Positions 26,195-35,488 of a stretch of 64,000 nucleotides of DNA are shown here, piece by piece (the stretch's first letter is position 1; each line of letters starts with the position of its first letter). The position numbers were made by a program, and so were the translations under genes. This DNA comes from UBA1413 sp964567485 (GTDB taxonomy: Bacteria > Bacteroidota > Bacteroidia > Bacteroidales > Prolixibacteraceae). Under the pieces are notes generated by a model that was not told the origin of the DNA, made no database searches, and worked only from the letters and a program-made list of their open reading frames with translations. The stretch covers positions 62,001 through 126,000 of the forward strand of contig CAZMMX010000004.1 in NCBI GenBank assembly GCA_964567485.1, written 5' to 3'.

Positions 26195-26647
26195 TCAGCG
26201 CTTCAGCGCCATCTTCAGCTCCGATTCTATCTGCTGCCGCTCTTCACGGGTTACTGCCGCCAGACTGACAGGGTCGTACTCGGCAATTCCCCGTTTGGTC
26301 CTGACCACCAGAATCAGGTCTTGCACCAACCCGAAGAGCGACTTCTCAAAACGATAGTCGTAGAAAGTAGCCAGGGGGAATTCGATGGAGTGGTATTCCC
26401 TTTTGCCAAACCGGGCCACGGAATAGTAACGCAGGGTCAGTTTTCCGCCATCGGTCGCCAAACTGACATACTGCACGTCAATGGCCTGGAAAACCACAAA
26501 CCACACGACGACGGCGGCGGCGGCCACAAAACCGGCCACATCCCTTCCCGTGAGGAAAAACAAAAACGACCCCAGGGCCAGAAAACCTGCACCAGCGTAA
26601 AAGAGTCGATTGATCCTTTTTATTCTTCCTGAATTCTCTGTAACCAT
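26195..26647 (-). CDS. Small membrane protein, PH-like, unknown function
   Basis: I do not recognise a specific family for this 150-residue protein. It has two hydrophobic segments close together (about 14-33 and 36-54: FYAGAGFLALGSFLFFLTG and VAGFVAAAAVVVWFVVF). A cytoplasmic tail follows with beta-strand character (YVSLATDGGKLTLRYYSV, REYHSIEFPLATFYDYRF, LILVVRTKRGIAEYDPVSL) like bacterial PH-type domains. It ends 20 bp before the dprA start in the same orientation, so the two are likely co-transcribed. Codon use looks like that of its neighbours. Confidence 0.72.
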   Translation of the reverse strand: MVTENSGRIKRINRLFYAGAGFLALGSFLFFLTGRDVAGFVAAAAVVVWFVVFQAIDVQYVSLATDGGKLTLRYYSVARFGKREYHSIEFPLATFYDYRFEKSLFGLVQDLILVVRTKRGIAEYDPVSLAAVTREERQQIESELKMALKR

Positions 26648-26720
26648 TTTCTGATTATCTCCGGAGGTGATGCCGGGGTTTTGTAAAGTTTGTAACTTTA
26701 GCGCAATTTACGACGGAGGA

Positions 26721-27776
26721 ATGGAAAATTCAAGCACCACCACAGAAATAATTTTTACCAGCCGGTTTGAGGAGGAGTTGGGACATCTGTTTACCGGATA
26801 CCCCGCCAACAGGATCTTTCTGGCCACCGAGAGCAACGTGAAAAGACTCTGGCTGCACGACCATCCCTTTTTCAGGAGTTACCCCGGGGTGGTCATCCCC
26901 GCAGGAGAAGAGCATAAACAGTTGACCGCGGTAACCGCCATCTGGAACTTTCTTTCGGAGAGCGGAGCCGACCGCAAATCGCTGCTGGTCAACATCGGAG
27001 GCGGGATGCTCACTGACCTTGCCGGCTTTTCCGCCTCCACGTTCAAGAGAGGCATCGCCTTCATCAATATCCCCACAACCCTGCTCTCCCAGGTCGACGC
27101 TTCCGTCGGGGGAAAGACCGGCTTCAATTTACGGGGACTGAAAAATGAAATCGGCACTTTCACAGAGCCCCGGGCGGTATTGATCGATCCCCGATTCCTG
27201 GGCACCCTCGACAGGGAGAATTTTCTTTCGGGGTATGCCGAGATGATCAAACACGGCTTGATTGCCCATCCCGGGCATTTGCAGGACCTGGAGGCTTACG
27301 ACACACAAAAGGTGGATCCCGGGCGTCTTCTGCCCATCATCCGTCAGTCGGTGGAAATAAAAAACAGTTTTGTGGTCAGGGATCCCCGGGAAAAAGGAAT
27401 CCGTAAGGCCCTCAACTTTGGGCATACCACCGGTCATGCCATTGAGAGCCTGGCGATCGAGCAGGGCAAGCCGCTCCTCCATGGCTTTTGCGTGGCCTGG
27501 GGAATGATCGCCGAACTCTTTCTGTCGACCCGGGTCTGCGGATTTCCGGAAAAGGAAACCCACCGCATCTCCCAATGGATCAGCCACCTCTTCGGGAAAT
27601 TCCCCCTATCGCCCGGTCACTTCGAACAACTCATCACCCTGATGGGCCACGATAAGAAAAACGAAGCCGGAGGGATCAACTTCACCCTGGTATCGGCTCC
27701 CGGACGGATAGAAATCGACAAATACTGCGGCAGGGAGGAGATCTGGGATGCCCTGGCCTATCTGAGCACCTTCTGA
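26721..27776 (+). CDS. aroB: 3-dehydroquinate synthase
   Basis: This 351-residue enzyme makes 3-dehydroquinate from DAHP, the second step of the shikimate pathway. The NAD- and metal-binding blocks are VNIGGGMLTDLAGFSASTFKRG (about 92-113), IPTTLLSQVDASVGGKTGFN, and GYAEMIKHGLI with NFGHTTGHAIE as zinc ligands. ATG 26721 gives the usual family length. A GGAGGA lies directly against it, too close to work as a normal ribosome-binding site. It is followed after 10 bp by aroA, a compact two-gene shikimate unit. Confidence 0.95.
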   Translation: MENSSTTTEIIFTSRFEEELGHLFTGYPANRIFLATESNVKRLWLHDHPFFRSYPGVVIPAGEEHKQLTAVTAIWNFLSESGADRKSLLVNIGGGMLTDLAGFSASTFKRGIAFINIPTTLLSQVDASVGGKTGFNLRGLKNEIGTFTEPRAVLIDPRFLGTLDRENFLSGYAEMIKHGLIAHPGHLQDLEAYDTQKVDPGRLLPIIRQSVEIKNSFVVRDPREKGIRKALNFGHTTGHAIESLAIEQGKPLLHGFCVAWGMIAELFLSTRVCGFPEKETHRISQWISHLFGKFPLSPGHFEQLITLMGHDKKNEAGGINFTLVSAPGRIEIDKYCGREEIWDALAYLSTF

Positions 27777-27786
27777 AAAAAAAGCC

Positions 27787-29031
27787 ATGACCACAGGAAA
27801 CAGCCTTTTCCGGATCGGAGCGCCCCCCGCAGAAATTACGGGGAGCATCGCCCTTCCCTCCTCCAAAAGCATCAGCAACCGCATGCTGATCATCAATGCC
27901 CTGGCATTCAGCCCCTTTAAAATCAACAACCTGAGTGACAGCGACGACACCAGGGTCCTGGCCTCCATCCTGCAGTCCAACGACACCCGTTTTGATGTGG
28001 GGCATGCCGGAACCGCCATGCGGTTTCTTACGGCTTTCCTGGCCCGGACCGCCGGAATCTGGGAACTCACGGGATCTGACAGAATGCAGCAACGTCCCAT
28101 CGCCATTCTCGTTGATGCCTTGCGGAAACTGGGGGCCCTGATCGACTATCCCGGGAAAGAGGGTTTTCCCCCTCTGAAAATCTCTGGATCTCACCTCAGG
28201 GGTGGTCTCCTCGAAATGGACGGCAGCGTTTCCAGCCAGTACATCTCAGCCCTGTTAATGATCGCTCCCACCCTGGAAGGAGGGTTAACGCTCCGCCTAA
28301 AAAACAAAATCACCTCACGGAGCTATATTGAACTGACCCTGAAATTACTGGAACAGGCGGGCATCCGTTCCCTGATGAAAAACAACGAAATCAGGATCCC
28401 CGAACAGCCCTTCCTGCCCTCAGAATACATGGTGGAATCGGACTGGTCGGCAGCTTCCTACTGGTATGAAATTCTGGCCTTGTCAGGTTCCGGGGAACTG
28501 GAGCTGACGAACCTTCGCCGGTCGGGATTGCAGGGTGATGAATCCATTGCCCACTGGTTTGAGGCCTTCGGCATAGTGACCAGAAGCACGGAAAAAGGGG
28601 TGGTCATTTCGCGGAGGCAGGAGCTTCGTCCCTCCCGGCTTTTCCTCAGCTTCCATGAAAACCCCGACGTAGGCCAAACCATGGCCGCCCTGTGTGTAGC
28701 CCTGGAAATTCCCTTCCACTTCACGGGACTAGAGACCCTGCGCATCAAGGAGACCGACCGCATTGCCGCCCTGCAGCACGAATTGCTGAAATTCGGAGCT
28801 ACCCTTACCGAACCCCGGCCGGGGGAACTGAAATGGGATGGGAAAAAGAATTTCCCGGGGTCTGAAGAGGAGCCTGTCATCGAGACCTATAACGACCACC
28901 GCATGGCCATGGCCTTTGCCCCCATGGCGCTGACGGGTACGCCGGTGATCATCAGGAACCCGGAGGTAGTCACCAAATCCTATCCCGGCTTCTGGGACGA
29001 CCTCGCCTCGGTGGGCTTCACCGTGGCCTGA
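27787..29031 (+). CDS. aroA: 3-phosphoshikimate 1-carboxyvinyltransferase (EPSP synthase)
   Basis: This 414-residue enzyme joins phosphoenolpyruvate and shikimate-3-phosphate in aromatic amino acid synthesis. Motifs are SIALPSSKSISNRMLIINALA (about residues 20-40, substrate site), HAGTAMRFLTAFLA, MDGSVSSQYISALLM, RIKETDRIAALQHELLKFGA and ETYNDHRMAMAFAPMAL. All the catalytic basic and acidic blocks of the inverse alpha/beta barrel are present. It is slightly shorter than the E. coli enzyme, as is common in Bacteroidota. It is coupled to aroB by a 10-bp gap and converges with the membrane acetyltransferase gene. Confidence 0.95.
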   Translation: MTTGNSLFRIGAPPAEITGSIALPSSKSISNRMLIINALAFSPFKINNLSDSDDTRVLASILQSNDTRFDVGHAGTAMRFLTAFLARTAGIWELTGSDRMQQRPIAILVDALRKLGALIDYPGKEGFPPLKISGSHLRGGLLEMDGSVSSQYISALLMIAPTLEGGLTLRLKNKITSRSYIELTLKLLEQAGIRSLMKNNEIRIPEQPFLPSEYMVESDWSAASYWYEILALSGSGELELTNLRRSGLQGDESIAHWFEAFGIVTRSTEKGVVISRRQELRPSRLFLSFHENPDVGQTMAALCVALEIPFHFTGLETLRIKETDRIAALQHELLKFGATLTEPRPGELKWDGKKNFPGSEEEPVIETYNDHRMAMAFAPMALTGTPVIIRNPEVVTKSYPGFWDDLASVGFTVA

Positions 29032-29057
29032 AGCCGCGGCTCCCTTCCCTTCCCAGG

Positions 29058-30152
29058 TCAGAGTTTTATGAATATCTTCTTGCGGTAAAGGAGGAAGGCA
29101 GGGATAAAGAAAAGCCCAATATAGAGCAGGGCATATATTAGGCTGGCGAACTTGGGGGCCGACCCTAAGGCCGTCAGAAAATCCATGAAGTGCCCCTTAA
29201 GGGAGCTCCCGCCCACTTGTATCCCCGAGAAGAAGTATCCGATCACCCCGGCCAGCACATAAACGGAAATGGCATTGGAGCCGAAGATCACCCACGGACG
29301 GGCATACTTTTTATATCCGAGGTGGTCGATCAGGAAAAGGCTGGCCGCCAGGGTCATGGAGGCCAGTCCCGAGGTGACCATAACGAAGGAGCTGGTCCAC
29401 AGTGACTTGTTGAGCGGGAAATGCCAGCTCCATACCACTCCCAGGGTAGCTGCCAGGAAGCCTGCGGTGAAGAGCCAGATGATTTTCTGCTCCATGGTTT
29501 TTTTGCTGACGATCAGGGTTCCGGCCAGCATGCCGGTAATTCCTGAGGCAATGGCCGGAAAGGTGCTGAAGAAACCCTCGGGATCCCAGGTTTTGCGGTA
29601 GAGCCTTCCGGGAGTCAGATAGGTGTCGATCCAGGCAGCCAGGTTAACCCCCGGTTCCAGCACGACACGCCCTTGTCCGGGAGTAGGAATGAACATCATC
29701 GCCAGCCAGTATCCCACCAGGAACACCGCAGCCACGATGGCCTGTTTTTTCCAGCGCAGATTCAGGAAAAGCACAGCACACACCCCAAAAACAATGGCGA
29801 TACGTTGCAAGACCCCGACCACACGCAACTCCCCGAAATTGAAACGGGGATACAGGGTAAGAAATATGCCCACGGCAAAAATCTTCACCGACCGCCAAAG
29901 AATCTTACGGTACATCTCTCTCTTGGGCAAACCGGCCGCCACCCTTTTGGTATAAGCCAGGGCTATGGAAACCCCGACAATAAAGATGAAAAAGGGATAA
30001 ATCAGGTCGGTGGGGGTCAACCCGTTCCAGGGTTTGTGCAACAGGGGAGCATACACATGCTTCCAGCTTCCGGGATTGTTCACCATGATCATTGCAGCAA
30101 TGGTAAATCCGCGAAACGCATCCAGCGAAATCAGCCTCTCATTTTGTTTCAT
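29058..30152 (-). CDS. HGSNAT-like (DUF5009) transmembrane acetyltransferase
   Basis: This 364-residue polytopic membrane protein resembles heparan-alpha-glucosaminide N-acetyltransferase. It opens with RLISLDAFRGFTIAAMIMVN, then HKPWNGLTPTDLIYPFFIFI, whose His is in the position of the family's acetyl-carrying residue. Roughly ten hydrophobic helices follow. Animal members carry the acetyl group from cytosolic acetyl-CoA across the membrane to a terminal glucosamine. Bacterial members are mostly untested. ATG 30152 was chosen over one 21 bp upstream because it matches the family's short N-terminus. It is divergent from a GH20 hexosaminidase, so acetylation of amino sugars in the periplasm is a reasonable inference. 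Confidence 0.84.
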   Translation of the reverse strand: MKQNERLISLDAFRGFTIAAMIMVNNPGSWKHVYAPLLHKPWNGLTPTDLIYPFFIFIVGVSIALAYTKRVAAGLPKREMYRKILWRSVKIFAVGIFLTLYPRFNFGELRVVGVLQRIAIVFGVCAVLFLNLRWKKQAIVAAVFLVGYWLAMMFIPTPGQGRVVLEPGVNLAAWIDTYLTPGRLYRKTWDPEGFFSTFPAIASGITGMLAGTLIVSKKTMEQKIIWLFTAGFLAATLGVVWSWHFPLNKSLWTSSFVMVTSGLASMTLAASLFLIDHLGYKKYARPWVIFGSNAISVYVLAGVIGYFFSGIQVGGSSLKGHFMDFLTALGSAPKFASLIYALLYIGLFFIPAFLLYRKKIFIKL

Positions 30153-30193
30153 AAATCCGGTTTTATTAACCACGACAATTAGTCCGGTTCAAT

Positions 30194-30201
30194 TATCTTT
30201 G
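30194..30201 (+). promoter_or_regulatory. -7 promoter element for the GH20 gene
   Basis: TATCTTTG matches the Bacteroidota -7 consensus TAnnTTTG exactly. It lies 36 bp before the GH20 ATG. No convincing -33 TTTG is seen at the right distance. Confidence 0.5.
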
Positions 30202-30237
30202 TGAAAATTACTTAGCCAATCTAAATATTTTTCCGTT

Positions 30238-32820
30238 ATGAAAAAAATAAGTGCAGTGCTTTTTTTGGGTACTTTTTTCATGCTTCTGACAAGATGCACC
30301 AATGACCACTATCCTTCAGGAGATCAGCTGGCGGTCAGCTGGAAAGTGATCAGTAACGAACTTGCCGATCAACCGGCGGTGAGGAGTGTTTTCACGCTCC
30401 AAAACAACAGTTCCTTCACCCTCAATGGTTCGAACTGGGCTCTTTTCTATAACCAGACCCCCCGTGAGGTCATAGGTACGGAAGGGAACGCACAGATAAC
30501 CCGCCTCAGTGGCGATTGGTACAGGATGTCCCCCACCGAAGGGTTTATCCTCAAGCCGGGCGATAAAACCGAAATCGTCGTAGAATCTGAGACCTGGTTG
30601 ATCAAGGAGTCGGATGCCCCTTTGGGTCCCTATTTTGTCTTCTACGGAAAGGACGGCGGGGAAAGAGCCATTGTTGCCGCCTCTGACTACACCATTGAGC
30701 CTTTTACGACACCGGAACAGATCAACCGTCACCGCAACGATGCCGAGCCCATTCCCACTCCGGAAGTCACCTACCGTAAAAATCTGCAGCTCACCGACCT
30801 GCCTGCCGGGTCGCTGCCTGCCCTGATCCCCACTCCTGTTTCCGCGAAGTTATCAGGAAAAATGGCGGTATTTAGTACTGTTCCCGAAGTCCTTTACACA
30901 AAGGGACTAGAGCAGGAAGCCGCTTTCATTGCGGCCATGGTGGGAAAACTGGCCGGCAGTGCTGTAGCACCCAAAGAAGCCGAAGAACCCAGGGCCAACG
31001 CCATCTTCCTCGGGCTGAAACCGATGACGGTCAACGGCATCTCCAGTGAAGCCTACAGGTTGGAAATCAGGGAGGATCCTTCGGTGGTCATCACGGGGAG
31101 TGATCCTGCCGGAGTCTACTACGGAATGATGAGCCTGATGGCCCTGGTTCCCGGAGGGATGGGCGGCGCAGAATCGGGACTTCCCGCGGGGATCATCGAA
31201 GATGCCCCCCGTATGCCCCTGCGCAGCCTTCATATCGATGTGTCGCGGAATTTCCAGAGCAAGGAAACCCTCAAAAAAATGATCGACATCATGGCTTTTT
31301 ACAAGCTGAATACCATGCAGCTCTATCTTGCGGAAGACGAGGGATGGAGAATTGCCATCGAGGAGCTCCCGGAGCTGACGGAGGTTGCCTCACGCCGGGG
31401 ACATACCACCAAAGATGGGGTGGATATGCTTCATCCCTCTTATGGATCAGGGCCTTTCCCCGATGCCGAAGGTTCCACAGGCAGCGGTTTTTATACCCGC
31501 GAAGAATTCAAGGAAATCCTTCAATATGCCCACCAGCACCATATCCGCATTCTCCCGACCATTAACTTCCCCGGCCATTCCAGGGGGGCCATCCGTGCCA
31601 TGGAAGCCCGCTACCAGAAATTCATGAAGGAAGGAAACGGGGAAAAAGCCGAAGAATTCAGGTTGATAGATCCTGAAGACCAGTCGAAGTACAACTCAGC
31701 GCAGAATTATGACGACAATGTCGTGTGCGTGGCCCGGGAATCGGTGTACAAGTTTTACGCCACCGTGGTCGACGATATCGTTGAGATGTATGCCGAAGCC
31801 GGGGTTCCCCTGGAGATTTTTCACACCGGGGGCGATGAAGTTCCCGAAGGGGTATGGACAGCCTCGCCCATGTGCGATCAACTGTTGGAGACCATGCCTG
31901 AGATTGGGGACCCCAAGAACCTGCAGAGCTATTTTCTGAAACGCGCCAGGGAAATCCTGACCGCCAGAAATTTAAAGACAGGGGGATGGGAAGAAGTCGC
32001 CCTGCTGAAGAATGCCGAAGGCCAGTATGTTCCGAATCCCGCATTTGCCGGTGGTGACGTGATTCCCTGGGCGTGGAACAACCTGGGACCCTGGGCCAAC
32101 CTCTCCTACCGCCTGGCCAATGCCGGGTATCCCGTGGTGATGTGCGATGTTTCCAATTTTTACTTTGACTTTGCCTACAGCAAGGACCCGAAGGAGCCCG
32201 GCCTCTACTGGGGAGGGTTCAGCGATGTCCGTAGTGCCTGGCAATTCGCTCCTTATAACTCTTTTGTCACCAACCTGAAAAGCAGCATGGGCAGGGAGAT
32301 CGTTCCCGAAACGGAATATGCCGGTCTGGAACGGCTGAAACCGGAGGCCCGTAAAAATATCATGGGATTGCAGGCCCAGTTGTGGGCTGAGACCATCAGG
32401 GGCCCCAAAATGCTGGAATACTTAGCTCTGCCCAAGATGATTGGTTTTGCCGAAACAGCCTGGGGAAAGGCCCGTCCCTGGGAAAGCGAAGCCAACCCAG
32501 CGCGGCGGAAACAGATGATGGATGAAGGATGGAACCAGTTTGCCAATGTTCTGGGCAAGCGGGAGCTGCCCCGCCTCAGTGGTCTCTTCGGGGGCTTCAA
32601 CTACCGGATTCCCCCTCCGGGAGCCATCTTTGAAGAGGGAATGCTCAAGGCCAATGTGGAATATCCCGGCCTGAAAATCAGGTACACCACCGATGGAAGT
32701 GAACCCGTGGCCCAATCCCCCCTCTATACTGAACCGGTGCAGGTCAGCGGTGAGGTGCGGTTGAAAGCCTTTGATGCTGCCGGAAAGAGCAGCAGAATGA
32801 TCGTGGTCAAAGCGGAGTAA
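30238..32820 (+). CDS. GH20 beta-N-acetylhexosaminidase lipoprotein
   Basis: This 860-residue exo-hydrolase removes terminal GlcNAc or GalNAc. A lipoprotein signal ends in LLTRC (Cys 21). An N-terminal CHB_HEX-type beta domain (about 30-165) and a GH20b domain (about 195-315) precede the catalytic barrel, which opens with RSLHIDVSRNFQSKETLKKMID. The catalytic Asp-Glu pair is in HTGGDE at 529-534 (D533, E534). A chitobiase C-terminal Ig-like domain (about 775-860, IRYTTDGSEPVAQSPLY) closes it. All parts of a chitobiase-type enzyme are present. It is probably anchored to the outer membrane and may act on chitin oligomers, peptidoglycan fragments or host glycans. Confidence 0.94.
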   Translation: MKKISAVLFLGTFFMLLTRCTNDHYPSGDQLAVSWKVISNELADQPAVRSVFTLQNNSSFTLNGSNWALFYNQTPREVIGTEGNAQITRLSGDWYRMSPTEGFILKPGDKTEIVVESETWLIKESDAPLGPYFVFYGKDGGERAIVAASDYTIEPFTTPEQINRHRNDAEPIPTPEVTYRKNLQLTDLPAGSLPALIPTPVSAKLSGKMAVFSTVPEVLYTKGLEQEAAFIAAMVGKLAGSAVAPKEAEEPRANAIFLGLKPMTVNGISSEAYRLEIREDPSVVITGSDPAGVYYGMMSLMALVPGGMGGAESGLPAGIIEDAPRMPLRSLHIDVSRNFQSKETLKKMIDIMAFYKLNTMQLYLAEDEGWRIAIEELPELTEVASRRGHTTKDGVDMLHPSYGSGPFPDAEGSTGSGFYTREEFKEILQYAHQHHIRILPTINFPGHSRGAIRAMEARYQKFMKEGNGEKAEEFRLIDPEDQSKYNSAQNYDDNVVCVARESVYKFYATVVDDIVEMYAEAGVPLEIFHTGGDEVPEGVWTASPMCDQLLETMPEIGDPKNLQSYFLKRAREILTARNLKTGGWEEVALLKNAEGQYVPNPAFAGGDVIPWAWNNLGPWANLSYRLANAGYPVVMCDVSNFYFDFAYSKDPKEPGLYWGGFSDVRSAWQFAPYNSFVTNLKSSMGREIVPETEYAGLERLKPEARKNIMGLQAQLWAETIRGPKMLEYLALPKMIGFAETAWGKARPWESEANPARRKQMMDEGWNQFANVLGKRELPRLSGLFGGFNYRIPPPGAIFEEGMLKANVEYPGLKIRYTTDGSEPVAQSPLYTEPVQVSGEVRLKAFDAAGKSSRMIVVKAE

Positions 32821-32822
32821 GC

Positions 32823-32854
32823 CGGGGGATCAAACAGGTAGGAGCAATCCCCCG
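32823..32854 (+). terminator. Hairpin after the GH20 gene
   Basis: CGGGGGAT (32823-32830) and ATCCCCCG (32847-32854) form a perfect 8-bp stem with a 16-base loop, 2 bp past the GH20 stop. No T-run follows, so terminator function is inferred from position only. The remainder of the gap to tadA shows nothing else I can name. Confidence 0.45.
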
Positions 32855-32954
32855 CGCCTCCCGTCAGGCGACACAGATTTCAGGGGAAGAGGGCAAGAGA
32901 GCTTCGAAGCACATGCAGATGATAAAAATAAGAGATTGGAAAAAGGGGAGAGGC

Positions 32955-33407
32955 TTATCTCCGTTCTGAAAAGAACTGTTTCATGAGTGCCGAGCACTCG
33001 GTTTCCAGCACGCCCCCTGTGACTTCCGTTTTTGGATGGAGAGCATGGGGGGCGTACTTTTGATAGCCCCTTTTTTCATCACGGGCCCCGAAAACCAAAC
33101 GCCCTGTCTGAGCCCACCCCAATGCCCCGGCGCACATGACACATGGCTCCACGGTGACATACACCGTACACTGGTCGAGGTATTTACCCCCGATCAGATT
33201 GGAGGCTGCCGTAATGGCCTGCATCTCGGCATGGGCCGTCACATCATTGAGCAGCTCGGTCAGGTTGTGGGCCCTGGCAATGGTTTTTCCTGCCGACTCC
33301 ACCACCGCCCCAATGGGAACCTCACCCCGGTCAAAAGCCTCGCGGGCTTCCAGAAGCGCCTTCCTCATGAAATATTCATCTTGCTGTAAGTCTGTCATTT
33401 TCTCCAT
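32955..33407 (-). CDS. tadA: tRNA-specific adenosine deaminase TadA
   Basis: This 150-residue zinc deaminase converts adenosine-34 of tRNA-Arg(ACG) to inosine. The zinc and proton-shuttle motif is TAHAEMQAI and the second zinc motif is PCVMCAGAL. It has the family N-terminus (DEYFMRKALLEAREAFDRGEVPIGAV). The open frame extends 90 bp further upstream, but ATG 33407 (or 33398) gives the standard length. It is divergent from aspS. A second cytidine-deaminase-fold protein in the window (50689-51174) has guanine-deaminase features instead. Confidence 0.9.
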   Translation of the reverse strand: MEKMTDLQQDEYFMRKALLEAREAFDRGEVPIGAVVESAGKTIARAHNLTELLNDVTAHAEMQAITAASNLIGGKYLDQCTVYVTVEPCVMCAGALGWAQTGRLVFGARDEKRGYQKYAPHALHPKTEVTGGVLETECSALMKQFFSERR

Positions 33408-33606
33408 GATTTTCTGCTCTATATTAAAAAAATCCCCCGGCAGTCCGGCGATAACGCCCCTTCGGGAAACCCGTATTGAAGCCCATTTTCTGGACACCTG
33501 TATGGAGTGGGGCCATTCTGAATCCCGGGGAGTAACCTTATTCTCCCGCCGGGTTAAAATTGCTAAAAATTGGCTATTTTCGCAACCTGTCTAAAATATT
33601 GAAGAG

Positions 33607-35364
33607 ATGTACAGAACACATACTTGCGGAGAGCTGAGAGTGGAGAACTGCGGCACAGAAGTGACCCTGGCAGGCTGGGTACAACGGGTGCGTGACCTGG
33701 GAGCCATGACTTTCATTGACCTGCGTGACCGCTACGGCGTCACCCAGTTGGTCAGTGACGAAAGAAGCACCCGGGAGGTGCGCGACCAGATCGCCCTGCT
33801 GGGCAGGGAATTCGTCATCCAGGCCACGGGAATCGTCAGGGAAAGAAGCAGCAAAAACAAAAACATCGTCACCGGCGACGTCGAGGTGGAACTGACGGCG
33901 GTAAGGGTGCTGAGTGCTTCTGCCATTCCGCCCTTCACCATCCAAAACGACACCGACGGCGGTGATGACCTGCGCATGAAATACCGTTACCTCGATTTGC
34001 GGCGTCCCATGGTGCAGCAAAATCTGTTCCTGCGCTCTCGCATGGCGCAGGCAACACGCAACTACCTGTCGGAAAAGGGATTCATTGAAGTGGAAACACC
34101 GGTGATGATCAAATCAACGCCGGAAGGAGCCCGTGACTTCGTGGTCCCCTCACGCATGAACCCCGGGGAGTTTTATGCCCTGCCCCAGTCCCCCCAGATT
34201 TTCAAACAGCTGCTGATGGTCGCCGGCTTCGACAAGTATTTCCAGATCGTCAAATGTTTCCGCGATGAAGACCTGCGTGCCGACCGGCAGCCGGAATTCA
34301 CCCAGATTGACTGCGAAATGTCGTTCGTGGAACAGGAAGACGTGCTACACACCTTCGAAGGGCTAACCAGCCACCTGCTCCGCGAAACCCTGGGCGTCGA
34401 AACAGAGCAATTTCCCCGCATGCCCTATAGCGAAGCCATGAGCAGCTACGGATCCGACAAACCCGATATCCGTTTCGGCATGAAATTGGTCGATTTGACG
34501 GCCAGGGTGAAAGGAAAGGGATTTCCCGTTTTTGACGGGGCCGAATACATCGGTGGGATTTGCGCCGAAGGGTGCGCCGAGTATTCCCGCAAGCAGACCG
34601 ACGAACTCACCGAATGGGTCAAAAGGCCCCAGATCGGCGCCAAGGGCCTCATCACCGTCAGAATGAACGCCGACGGGACCATCCGTTCCTCCATAGATAA
34701 GTATTTCAACCCCGAGGAGCTGAAGGAGCTGGCCTTTCATTTCAGGGCCAAAGCGGGTGATCTCATCCTGATCATTCCCGGGGAAAGGGAGAAAACCCTG
34801 ACGGCATTGGGCAACCTGCGCCTGGAAATGGCGAATCGCCTGGGGCTCCGCCCCAAAGGCTCATTCCAACCTCTGTGGGTGGTGGATTTTCCCCTGCTGG
34901 AGTGGAACGAGGAGAATGCACGATGGTCGGCCATGCACCACCCCTTCACCTCTCCCAAACCCGAAGACATTCCCCTGCTCGACAGCGATCCTGGCAAAGT
35001 GAGAGCCAATGCCTACGACCTGGTGATCAACGGTGTGGAAATCGGCGGTGGGTCGGTGAGAATCTTTGATTCCGCCCTTCAGGCGAAAATGTTCAAGGTG
35101 TTGGGTTTCACCCCGGAACAGGCAGAAGCCCAGTTTGGGTTCCTCATGAATGCCTTTAAGTATGGCGCTCCCCCACATGCGGGCATCGCCTTTGGCTTCG
35201 ACCGGTTAGTCTCCATGTTTGCCGGATTGGATTCCATACGGGATGTCATTGCCTTTCCAAAGAACAATTCGGGGCGCGATGTGATGAACGACTCCCCCGC
35301 CCCCATTGCCGAAGAACAGCTCAGGGAACTTAACCTGGTCATCAGGCTGGAAGAAAAGAAATAA
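33607..35364 (+). CDS. aspS: Aspartyl-tRNA synthetase
   Basis: This 585-residue class II synthetase charges tRNA-Asp. An N-terminal OB-fold anticodon domain (about 1-105, TLAGWVQRVRDLGAMTFIDL) is followed by the catalytic core, with motif 2 at CFRDEDLRADRQPEFTQID and motif 3 at GIAFGFDRLVSMFAG. The bacterial GAD insertion domain is present between them (about 290-410). Length is normal for the bacterial type. A -7-like TATTTTCG lies at 33575-33582. A terminator hairpin follows at 35440-35470. Confidence 0.96.
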   Translation: MYRTHTCGELRVENCGTEVTLAGWVQRVRDLGAMTFIDLRDRYGVTQLVSDERSTREVRDQIALLGREFVIQATGIVRERSSKNKNIVTGDVEVELTAVRVLSASAIPPFTIQNDTDGGDDLRMKYRYLDLRRPMVQQNLFLRSRMAQATRNYLSEKGFIEVETPVMIKSTPEGARDFVVPSRMNPGEFYALPQSPQIFKQLLMVAGFDKYFQIVKCFRDEDLRADRQPEFTQIDCEMSFVEQEDVLHTFEGLTSHLLRETLGVETEQFPRMPYSEAMSSYGSDKPDIRFGMKLVDLTARVKGKGFPVFDGAEYIGGICAEGCAEYSRKQTDELTEWVKRPQIGAKGLITVRMNADGTIRSSIDKYFNPEELKELAFHFRAKAGDLILIIPGEREKTLTALGNLRLEMANRLGLRPKGSFQPLWVVDFPLLEWNEENARWSAMHHPFTSPKPEDIPLLDSDPGKVRANAYDLVINGVEIGGGSVRIFDSALQAKMFKVLGFTPEQAEAQFGFLMNAFKYGAPPHAGIAFGFDRLVSMFAGLDSIRDVIAFPKNNSGRDVMNDSPAPIAEEQLRELNLVIRLEEKK

Positions 35365-35439
35365 ATCCCGCGGCCTGATGCAGATATCCACCCTGGATTG
35401 ACCCAAAAGGACAACCACCTGCAAGGCACATCCAAAAAA

Positions 35440-35470
35440 AAAGCCGTCTCATTGCTGAGGCGGCTTTTTA
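35440..35470. terminator. Bidirectional terminator between aspS and the ExbD gene
   Basis: AAAGCCGTCTCA (35440-35451 region) and TGAGGCGGCTTT (35456-35467) form a stem with a 4-base loop and one G-T pair. An A-run precedes it and a T-run follows, so it can stop both convergent units. Confidence 0.85.
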
Positions 35471-35488
35471 CTATATGCTTAATCGCGA

